Origin: JAYSRU01 sp043720875
Lineage (GTDB): Bacteria > Bacteroidota > Bacteroidia > Flavobacteriales_D > Crocinitomicaceae
Length of the DNA stretch: 6,898 nt
Assembly (NCBI GenBank): GCA_043720875.1
Contig: JAYSRU010000005.1
Coordinates: 1 to 6,898, forward strand
Direction of reading: 5' to 3'
In this document: piece by piece, positions 1 to 6,783 of the stretch
Position numbering within the stretch: the stretch's first letter is position 1
Layout of the letters: every line of letters starts with the position of its first letter
Position numbers and translations under genes: made by a program
The notes under the pieces: generated by a model
Seen by the model: the letters and a program-made list of their open reading frames with translations, nothing else
Told to the model about the DNA's origin: nothing
The model's database searches: none

Positions 1-369
1 AAACAAATTTGTAAAATATCCATCAATCCAGAACTTCACTGCTTTGTGAAAATTATCAGGTTCCAAACTCCAAACATTTTTCCCTGCCTCCAAAGCAAAG
101 GCTTGTCCCCCACAGAGAATCAATACCACGAACATCAAAATTCCAGGTGCAACTCCAAAAGTCACCATGTCTGCCAGCGAATCCAGTTGCCCGCCTAGTG
201 GACTTTGCTGCTTTAATAAACGTGCAGCAAACCCATCTAAAAAATCAAATATTGCAGCTAAAAAAATAAGCCATGGCGCTAAATCAATATGACCAGCAAG
301 TGTAGCAATGATTGCAAAAACACCGCACATTAAATTGGCGGCGGTTAATAGATTGGGTATATTAAACAT
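1..369 (-). CDS. pssA: CDP-diacylglycerol--serine O-phosphatidyltransferase, N-terminal part (cut by window edge)
   Basis: Makes phosphatidylserine from CDP-diacylglycerol and L-serine in the inner membrane, the step before phosphatidylethanolamine. The 123 visible codons carry the complete CDP-alcohol phosphatidyltransferase signature, D-x2-D-G-x2-A-R-x8-G-x3-D-x3-D: Asp42, Asp45, Gly46, Ala49, Arg50, Gly59, Asp63 and Asp67. These residues bind the metal and the CDP group in this family. Hydrophobic stretches at about residues 4-23, 30-41 and 70-90 fit membrane helices. The opening (MFNIPNLLTAANLMCG) and the stretch after the motif (SLADMVTFGVAPG) are typical of the integral-membrane, Bacillus-type PssA rather than the phospholipase-D-like E. 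coli enzyme. The ATG at 367-369 is the only usual start codon before an in-frame stop at 391-393. Roughly the second half, with further membrane helices, lies outside the window. It is transcribed away from the T9SS-type pair. A phosphatidylglycerophosphate synthase is the main alternative but fits the flanking residues less well. Confidence 0.93.
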   Translation of the reverse strand, partial: MFNIPNLLTAANLMCGVFAIIATLAGHIDLAPWLIFLAAIFDFLDGFAARLLKQQSPLGGQLDSLADMVTFGVAPGILMFVVLILCGGQAFALEAGKNVWSLEPDNFHKAVKFWIDGYFTNLF

Positions 370-428
370 TGATACTAGCTTTTTGGTAATTCATACTCAT
401 TTAACGACAAAAATTTATTATTTTTATG

Positions 429-458
429 GCGTTTTGTAGCCACAAAGCTACTAAAAGC
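429..458. repeat. Imperfect inverted repeat, operator-like
   Basis: Two 12 bp arms at 429-440 (GCGTTTTGTAGC) and 447-458 (GCTACTAAAAGC) pair at 10 of 12 positions around a 6 bp centre (441-446). The inner five pairs (GTAGC/GCTAC) are perfect. It lies across the two divergent promoter candidates and would sit upstream of, or at, both predicted transcription starts. A protein-binding operator is therefore more likely than an RNA hairpin or terminator. No regulator is visible in the window, so any function is inferred. Confidence 0.35.
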
Positions 459-465
459 AATTTTG
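433..465 (+). promoter_or_regulatory. Candidate promoter for the PorV-like/PorU-like operon
   Basis: TTTG (433-436) is followed after 21 bp by CAATTTTG (458-465). The second box matches five of the six fixed positions of TAnnTTTG, the first T being C. Transcription would begin near 470-473, about 20 nt before the ATG at 490. It overlaps the pssA promoter candidate on the other strand almost completely. It is weaker than that candidate and could be coincidental. Confidence 0.28.
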
Positions 466-474
466 TACAGCAAA
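443..474 (-). promoter_or_regulatory. Candidate Bacteroidota-type promoter for pssA
   Basis: Read on the minus strand, TTTG (471-474) is followed after 20 bp by TAGCTTTG (443-450). This is an exact match to the Bacteroidota primary-sigma consensus TTTG, 19-21 bp, TAnnTTTG. Transcription would begin a few bases further on, near position 436, leaving a 5' leader of about 65-70 nt before the pssA ATG. The match is by eye only. Such short motifs occur by chance in AT-rich DNA, but the position in a divergent gap and the correct spacing support it. Confidence 0.45.
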
Positions 475-489
475 CTGCGTTTTAATAAA

Positions 490-1605
490 ATGATTAAAAA
501 TAATTTAATACTTCTTTTAAGCACTATTCTCTTCACCGTTTATAGCTTTTCTGGATACGCTCAAGGTGAGTTGGCTCCTAAATACTCCAATGAATTTCTT
601 CAGATTGGGGTTGGCGCAGATGCCCTTGGAAAGGGAAATGCGATGACTGCCCAAACAGACGATGTGAATAGTATTTATTGGAATCCTGCTGGTTTGGTTA
701 ATTGCAATAAATGGCTTGAAGTAAGTTTAATGCACTCCGAATACTTTGCAGGAATTGCTAAATACGATTATTTAGGCATTGCACACAAAATTGACAGCAT
801 GAGTACCGCTGGTTTTTCGTTTATTCGCTTCGGAGTGGATAACATCCCAAACACAACCCAATTGATTGACAACGGTGGGAAAATTGATTACGATCGTATA
901 TCAACATTTGCCGCAGGTGATTATGCTTTCACATTTTCTTACGCCCGAAAAATGAGAATTCCTGGACTTAGTGTCGGTGCAAATTTCAAAATAATCTACC
1001 GTAAAGTGGGTGACTTTGCCAAATCTTACGGTTTTGGGTTGGATGCCGGAGCACAATACCGCCTAAAGAAACGTTGGGCCTTTGGAGCAACCATGCGCGA
1101 TGTAACTTCTACTTTCAATAGTTGGATTTTCGATTTGAACAGTGAAACAAAAGAAGTTTTTCTAAAAACAGGTAATGCCTTGCCTCAAAATGGTTTAGAA
1201 TTAACCTTGCCAAGATTAATACTTGGTGCACAAGGCAAGTTCGACCTTGGGAAAAAAGGAATATGGACCGCTACAGAATTAGATATTGACATAACGACAG
1301 ATGGGCAAAGAAACGTTTTGTTCCCAGGAAAACCATTTAGTTTCGATCCACACTTGGGTATTGAATTTGGTTTTAAAACCTTCGTTTACCTGCGCGCAGG
1401 AATTACAAACATTCAGCGTATTAAAGAATTGGACGATTCAAAAAAATTAACCTTTCAGCCCAATGTTGGTATTGGAATCGGTATCAAAGGATTTAAGTTA
1501 GATTATGCATTCACGGATATTGGTGATCAAAGTGTAGCCCTTTACTCGCATGTAATTTCGCTAAAAATAAAATTAAACAAGCCTGTTCCACCTAAAAAAG
1601 GTTAA
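490..1605 (+). CDS. PorV/PorQ-family type IX secretion outer-membrane beta-barrel protein (PorV2-like)
   Basis: The 371-residue product starts with a lysine-containing N terminus and hydrophobic core, with probable signal-peptidase cleavage after Ala24 (GYA|QG). The mature N terminus has the family hallmark: EFLQIGVGADALGKG followed by WNPAGL at residues 64-69. The rest alternates short amphipathic strands and turns, ending in SHVISLKIKL, as expected for a FadL-like outer-membrane barrel. In the studied T9SS, PorV picks up substrates leaving the SprA translocon through their C-terminal domain and passes them to the PorU sortase; PorQ is a related structural partner of the attachment complex. 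The directly abutting PorU-like gene suggests a dedicated cargo shuttle or anchor for that protein. Length and neighbour fit the paralogue called PorV2 better than PorQ, but canonical PorV is not excluded. The ATG at 490 is chosen over a TTG at 463, which adds nine polar residues before the signal peptide and overlaps a promoter candidate. Lysines and prolines end the chain (PVPPKKG). Confidence 0.9.
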   Translation: MIKNNLILLLSTILFTVYSFSGYAQGELAPKYSNEFLQIGVGADALGKGNAMTAQTDDVNSIYWNPAGLVNCNKWLEVSLMHSEYFAGIAKYDYLGIAHKIDSMSTAGFSFIRFGVDNIPNTTQLIDNGGKIDYDRISTFAAGDYAFTFSYARKMRIPGLSVGANFKIIYRKVGDFAKSYGFGLDAGAQYRLKKRWAFGATMRDVTSTFNSWIFDLNSETKEVFLKTGNALPQNGLELTLPRLILGAQGKFDLGKKGIWTATELDIDITTDGQRNVLFPGKPFSFDPHLGIEFGFKTFVYLRAGITNIQRIKELDDSKKLTFQPNVGIGIGIKGFKLDYAFTDIGDQSVALYSHVISLKIKLNKPVPPKKG

Positions 1606-1608
1606 ATG
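1597..1608 (+). promoter_or_regulatory. Stop/start junction with weak ribosome-binding sequence
   Basis: The TAA stop of the PorV-like gene (1603-1605) is followed with no gap by the ATG of the PorU-like gene (1606-1608). A short AAAGG (1597-1601) lies 4 nt before the start, a weak and rather close Shine-Dalgarno match. The zero-base spacing suggests one mRNA and translation of the second gene by ribosomes finishing the first, which would keep the two products in proportion. Confidence 0.5.
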
Positions 1609-4600
1609 AAAATACTACTACTCTTTCTTTTAACAACGTTTATAGTATTTGGAACTTCAACTCGAGTTTTGAGTCAAACGTATGGTAACGAGTGGATAAA
1701 CTACTCTCAAAAATATTACAAATTTCCGATAACACAAACTGGACTTTTTAGAATTTCTCCTGCTTTACTTGCAAGTGCAGGAATTCCGGTAAACACCTTG
1801 GCTTCATCTATGAAAATTTATGGTCGAGAGCAAGAAGTTCCGGTATATGTTTTTGACGATGGAAATGGTACCTTAGAAACCGGGGATTATTTAGAATTTT
1901 ATGCTGAACGCAATGATGGTTGGTTCGACTCGACGCTTTATTCTAATCCAAAACACATTGGAAATCCCAATTATAGTCTTTACAATGATACCATCTATTA
2001 TTTCTTAACGATAGATGCATCCTCGGCTGCTTTACGCTATACAGAAGAAATTGATGTTAATTTTGCTCCCTACACACCTGTAGATTATGTTTGGGATTTA
2101 GAGAAATTAGACTACCGCAATAATTATAGTGAAGGATTTAAGTATACAGGTGTATCAAGTTCATTTTATACTGCTGGGGAAGGATGGGGAAGCGGTTCCT
2201 TTAATGCTGTTCCTGGAGGCACCACCTTGAATCAGACATTTCTCACCACTTCCTTATACAGCGGGATTAATGCGCCTAACTCGAAATTTCATGGAAAAAG
2301 TGTTTCGATGAATAACGCAGACGTTACTTTGCCTAGTCTAGGGAATCATCACCTACAATGGCTGATTGGTAGCTCGTCTTATTTAATGGCGGATTCTTCA
2401 TGGTTTGGTTATGATCAATGGGTTGTAAACAGATCTTTGGCGCCGGGAACAATTCAAGATGGAGCAACAAATTTGGCTTGGAAATTAATTGACGACATGG
2501 GTGTGTTAACTGACTTGCAAAGTTTTCAATACGCCCAAATAGAATACCCGCGTACTACAAATTTTGCCTTTTCTAACGCTGAAAAATGGAAAGTGCGAAC
2601 CTCAACAATTGGCACCAAAAGCTTATTAAATTTTACCGGCATGAGCAATGCCGAATACCATGCATTTGCCATTGGATCTAATAAAGTTAAGTTAAAATTG
2701 CAATGGAACGGAATAGATTATCAAGCATTAGTACCTAACTCTGTTGAATCAGAACAACCCATATACATTCAACTTGCCTCAACAATTTTAGACATCACCT
2801 CTTTGGTTCTAATAAATAGTTCAGGTAATTTTACGGATTTTGCTGCATTACCTATCGACAGTGCATTAATTGTAGTTTACCCGCCAACATTACAAGCCAG
2901 TGTTTCAAACTATGCAGCGTATAGAAATTCAATTTTAGGAGGACAACATAATGTTCTGCTTGCCGACATCGAAGAGCTTTATTTGCAATATGGTGCCGGA
3001 ATACCTAAACATGTTTTGGCTATTCGAAATTTTGTAAAAGACATACATGCTTCGGCTCCAATAAAACCTGTTGGTTTATTTTTATTTGGAAAAGGCGTTA
3101 GAGAAGCATCAGAATCTGGAACTTTTGCTGGAATAGGAGCACGTATAAGTGGGGCAAATTATGATAAAAATTTACTTCCGTCGTATGGTTTCCCTTCTTC
3201 CGATTATGCAATAACTGCTGGCTTAGTGCCAGGATCTCCTTGGGAACCCTTGATTCCAACTGGTAGATTAGCAGTTTCTGATAATGCTACCGCCGACTTA
3301 TACTTAACCAAATTGATTACCTACGAAAATCAACAAGTACAAAGTTCGATTTATGATATTCCTTTGAAACAGTGGCAAAAACAAGTATTGCATTTCGGAG
3401 GAGGTTCGAGTGAAACGGAACAATCCGATTTCAAATACTATTTACAGGGAATGGAAGATATCATTGAAGGCAGTAAATATGCCGGAAATGTGAAATCCTT
3501 TTACAAGACAGTTTCAGATCCTATAAACCCCGTAACCTTAACCAATATTAATAGTTTATTACAGGAAGGTGCAAGTATAATGAACTTCTTTGGCCACGCA
3601 TCGGCAGATGGTTTTGATCAAAATATTGATGAACCAATAAACTGGAATAATCAGGACAAATATCCCGTTGTTATTGGAAATGCTTGTTACACAGGTGATA
3701 TTTTTCAACCCAATGCGTTGAGCACATCCGAACGCTTTTTATTGATCGCCAACGAAGGTGCTATTGGATTTCTATCTTCTGTGAAATATGGATATGCAGG
3801 TTATTTGAACACCTACACTACTAAGCTTTACCAACAATTTAGTTCGCTGAGTTATGGTTTACCACTGGCATCGCAAATTAAGAAGAATATCGCATCTGTT
3901 TATACTGGAAGTAATGATCCCTATTTAGAATCTACCTGTTTGCAAATGGCATTTCATGGGGATCCGATTATGAAATTAAATTGGCACAAAAAACCAGAAA
4001 TACATATCTCGATTGAAAACACCTACGTAACTCCAAATTTTATCGATTTAGAAACAGACAGTATTACGCTTAACATTGTTGTCAGTAATCTTGGAAGATC
4101 AATTGATTCTCTTATTACTATACAAGTAATACGAGACTTTCCACTTTTAACTGAAGATTCTATTTACACCATTACCCTTCCCTACTTAAATTACAATGAT
4201 ACGGTAAAGTTAAAAATGCCATTGCAACCTAATGTATCTATTGGAATCAACTCATTCAATATCAGTATTGATCTTCCAAGTTTATTCCCGGAACAGTACG
4301 ATGAACTATCAAATAATCAAATTACAAAAACACTATTTGTTAACATAGATGGTATCTTGCCGGTAGAACCTTACGACTATGCCGTGGTTCCAAATCCTTC
4401 AGTTACTGTAAAGGCTTCAACAATTAACCCCATTGCTTCATTAAATACTTATGTTTTTGAAATAGATACCACCGATTTATTTAACTCCCCAGACCAACAC
4501 AGGTATTATAAATTGACCGGTCTCGGAGGTGTTAAGGAAGTAGACCCAAGTCAATGGTTAGATTTTACAACCAATCTTTCGAGTCCATTGGTTTGCACCG

Positions 4601-6783
4601 ACAGTATGGTTTACTTTTGGAGAGTTGCTGTAGATTCAACCACGCCAACTTGGAGAGAAAGCAGTTTTCAATACATTAATGGTAAAACGGGATGGGGACA
4701 AGATCACTTCTTTCAATTTAAAAATAATGCATTCTCGAATGTAAATTATAGTCGGCCAAACAGAGATCGAGAGTTTGGTCCACGTTTGGCAACATTAAAT
4801 TGCAAGGTAACAAATTTACCAATCACATCCGATGGATACAATTTACAATGGTACAAAATTGATGGCGACATTAAAGAAAGTAACATGTGCGGTTTAACCC
4901 CTTCCATACATGTTGCGGTAATAGATCCTATTTCATTGTTACCTTGGGGCAAACGTTGGAATCATCCCACAAATGGCACACAAAATCCAACACATGGATT
5001 TGGAAATCAAAACGATTATTCCGTTTGTAGAAACAGAATAGAATACTACTTTGTGTTTCAACAAAATAATCCTACACAGCTCGCAGCGTTCCGAAATATG
5101 GTAGAAAATGAAGTTCCTAATGGTCACTACTTGCTAATATACTCTACAATAGAAGCAGACTTTGCCAATTGGGACTTATTGGATTCAACACTATTTAACA
5201 CATTCCGAAATTTAGGTTCTACCCAATTAACCGACTCCTTGCAAACCAATAAATCATTTATTTTCTTTGCCAAAAAAGGCGACTTTGGCTCTGTAGTAGA
5301 AACAACAAGTAATATTCCTCAGCAATCTTTTGAGCTAAATGCGATCATGACAAGTTCTACTACTGTAGGAGAAGAAACATCAACGCTTATTGGTCCTGCA
5401 TCAGACTGGAAAACAATATATTGGAAACAAAATTCGGTAGAACCAATTACAAATGATAGCACACGTTTAAGAATTCAAGCTTTGAATGCACAAGGCAATG
5501 TATTACAAACCATTGATACCGTATTTAGTGTTCAAGATTCCATGCTGAACGTAAACGCTTTGCTTCCAGCGGCAACTTATCCGTATTTGCGTTTGAATGC
5601 GTATTACAAAGATGCGGTAACGTTTAGTCCTGCACAAAACAACAGATGGCATGTACTTTATCAACCTTTGCCCGAGGCCGCAATTGACGGAAGTGTAGCG
5701 TATACTTGGTTGCCGCAACGCGATACCTTAGAGGAAGGTGAACAAGTGCAATTTGCTGCGGATATAAAAAATATCTACAATTTAGACATGGACTCCTTAT
5801 TAGTCAGTTATTGGATTGAGGACATAAATCACATAAAACATCCCATTGCCTACACCCGTCAGGATTCCTTAAAAGTTGGGGAAACATTTAGAGATACAGT
5901 TACCTTTAACACACTAGGCTTAGCTGGCATCAATTCTTTTTGGATGGAAGTAAACCCATACTTAACAGGAAGTGCAACAGTAACCGATCAACCTGAACAA
6001 GTTCACTTCAATAATCTCTTAGAACGCGCATTCTATGTAAATGGAGATGACATAAATCCAATTCTTGACGTTACCTTTAACGGTCAGCGCATTTTGAATG
6101 GAGATATTATAGCCCCAGAAAACGAAATTGTCATCAGCTTAAAAGATGATAATCCGTTCTTGGTTATGGATCAAGATTCTGATACAACTTTATTTGGCAT
6201 CTATTTAACTGACCCCAATGGCATACAAACGCGCATACCATTTATCGATGGAGCAGGAAATCAAATCATGCAATGGATTCCAGCAAATGCTAACAATAAA
6301 AGATTTAAGATCATACATCCTGCAATATTCTTATTGGATGGAATATATAAATTACAAGTTCAGGGATCTGACAGAAGTGGAAATTTATCTGGAAATTTCG
6401 ATTATAAAGTTGAGTTCGAAATTATTCACGAGTCAAGTATAACTTATATGATGAATTACCCGAATCCGTTTAGTACATCAACTCGGTTTGTCTTCACCTT
6501 AACGGGAAGTGCTGTGCCAGAAGAAATGATCATTCAAATCATGACGGTAACTGGTAAAGTGGTACGTGAAATTACCGAAGATGAAATTGGAACGATGCAA
6601 ATTGGAAGAAACATAAGTGAATACGCTTGGGACGGAAAAGACGAATTTGGCGACTTTTTAGCCAACGGTGTATATTTATACCATGTTATCGCTAAAATTA
6701 ATGGAGAAGAGATTAAACACAGAGATAGTGGTGCTGATAATCATTTCAAGAAAGACTTTGGTAAAATGTATATATTGAGATAG
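1606..6783 (+). CDS. PorU2-like putative type IX secretion sortase, C25 cysteine peptidase with C-terminal T9SS domain
   Basis: A 1725-residue secreted protein. Residues 1-23 are a signal peptide (VLS|Q). Residues 24 to about 415 form a PorU-type N-terminal region. Residues 419-793 are a C25 gingipain-type peptidase domain with LFGKG (493-497), FPSSDY (529-534), TGRL (552-555), catalytic His664 in FFGHA, catalytic Cys694 in NACYTG, and a closing HGDPIMKL. CARDB-like domains lie near 797-915 and 1357-1482, and a fibronectin-like segment near 945-1035 (FWR 1004-1006, GWGQDH 1029-1034). A possible ILEI/FAM3-like domain spans 1096-1225. The C terminus (YPNPF 1618-1622; AWDGKDEFG 1674-1682; NGVY 1687-1690) is a FlgD-like, type-A-like T9SS domain ending in KMYILR. 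PorU cleaves T9SS C-terminal signals and joins cargo to anionic lipopolysaccharide at the cell surface. Both catalytic residues are present, so activity is plausible. The chain is much longer than typical PorU (about 1,100-1,300 residues), which favours PorU2; a secreted C25 protease that is not a sortase is the alternative. Confidence 0.92.
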   Translation: MKILLLFLLTTFIVFGTSTRVLSQTYGNEWINYSQKYYKFPITQTGLFRISPALLASAGIPVNTLASSMKIYGREQEVPVYVFDDGNGTLETGDYLEFYAERNDGWFDSTLYSNPKHIGNPNYSLYNDTIYYFLTIDASSAALRYTEEIDVNFAPYTPVDYVWDLEKLDYRNNYSEGFKYTGVSSSFYTAGEGWGSGSFNAVPGGTTLNQTFLTTSLYSGINAPNSKFHGKSVSMNNADVTLPSLGNHHLQWLIGSSSYLMADSSWFGYDQWVVNRSLAPGTIQDGATNLAWKLIDDMGVLTDLQSFQYAQIEYPRTTNFAFSNAEKWKVRTSTIGTKSLLNFTGMSNAEYHAFAIGSNKVKLKLQWNGIDYQALVPNSVESEQPIYIQLASTILDITSLVLINSSGNFTDFAALPIDSALIVVYPPTLQASVSNYAAYRNSILGGQHNVLLADIEELYLQYGAGIPKHVLAIRNFVKDIHASAPIKPVGLFLFGKGVREASESGTFAGIGARISGANYDKNLLPSYGFPSSDYAITAGLVPGSPWEPLIPTGRLAVSDNATADLYLTKLITYENQQVQSSIYDIPLKQWQKQVLHFGGGSSETEQSDFKYYLQGMEDIIEGSKYAGNVKSFYKTVSDPINPVTLTNINSLLQEGASIMNFFGHASADGFDQNIDEPINWNNQDKYPVVIGNACYTGDIFQPNALSTSERFLLIANEGAIGFLSSVKYGYAGYLNTYTTKLYQQFSSLSYGLPLASQIKKNIASVYTGSNDPYLESTCLQMAFHGDPIMKLNWHKKPEIHISIENTYVTPNFIDLETDSITLNIVVSNLGRSIDSLITIQVIRDFPLLTEDSIYTITLPYLNYNDTVKLKMPLQPNVSIGINSFNISIDLPSLFPEQYDELSNNQITKTLFVNIDGILPVEPYDYAVVPNPSVTVKASTINPIASLNTYVFEIDTTDLFNSPDQHRYYKLTGLGGVKEVDPSQWLDFTTNLSSPLVCTDSMVYFWRVAVDSTTPTWRESSFQYINGKTGWGQDHFFQFKNNAFSNVNYSRPNRDREFGPRLATLNCKVTNLPITSDGYNLQWYKIDGDIKESNMCGLTPSIHVAVIDPISLLPWGKRWNHPTNGTQNPTHGFGNQNDYSVCRNRIEYYFVFQQNNPTQLAAFRNMVENEVPNGHYLLIYSTIEADFANWDLLDSTLFNTFRNLGSTQLTDSLQTNKSFIFFAKKGDFGSVVETTSNIPQQSFELNAIMTSSTTVGEETSTLIGPASDWKTIYWKQNSVEPITNDSTRLRIQALNAQGNVLQTIDTVFSVQDSMLNVNALLPAATYPYLRLNAYYKDAVTFSPAQNNRWHVLYQPLPEAAIDGSVAYTWLPQRDTLEEGEQVQFAADIKNIYNLDMDSLLVSYWIEDINHIKHPIAYTRQDSLKVGETFRDTVTFNTLGLAGINSFWMEVNPYLTGSATVTDQPEQVHFNNLLERAFYVNGDDINPILDVTFNGQRILNGDIIAPENEIVISLKDDNPFLVMDQDSDTTLFGIYLTDPNGIQTRIPFIDGAGNQIMQWIPANANNKRFKIIHPAIFLLDGIYKLQVQGSDRSGNLSGNFDYKVEFEIIHESSITYMMNYPNPFSTSTRFVFTLTGSAVPEEMIIQIMTVTGKVVREITEDEIGTMQIGRNISEYAWDGKDEFGDFLANGVYLYHVIAKINGEEIKHRDSGADNHFKKDFGKMYILR

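Noticed and set aside
1..369. Phosphatidylglycerophosphate synthase (PgsA) as the identity of the minus-strand gene
   Set aside because: The shared catalytic motif fits both families, but the NLxTxxNLxCG opening and SLADMVTFGVAP after the motif are characteristic of PssA.
463..489. TTG start giving the PorV-like protein nine extra N-terminal residues
   Set aside because: The ATG at 490 gives a standard signal peptide beginning MIKNN. The TTG overlaps the -7 box of the promoter candidate and would put polar residues ahead of the signal sequence.
370..489. Riboswitch, small RNA, tRNA or CRISPR repeat in the intergenic gap
   Set aside because: The gap is only 120 bp and shows no conserved RNA fold or repeated units beyond the single inverted repeat reported.
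4746..5127. Two minus-strand open frames (4746-4952 and 4939-5127)
   Set aside because: They lie entirely within the conserved long gene on the opposite strand, match no family I recognise, and have no promoter or ribosome-binding signal.
5503..5718. Minus-strand open frame of 71 codons
   Set aside because: It is a shadow of the PorU-like gene, with a composition that looks like antisense of beta-rich coding sequence.
6218..6442. Plus-strand open frame of 74 codons in another frame
   Set aside because: It overlaps the well-supported Ig-like and pre-CTD region of the PorU-like gene, and the product shows no recognisable motif.
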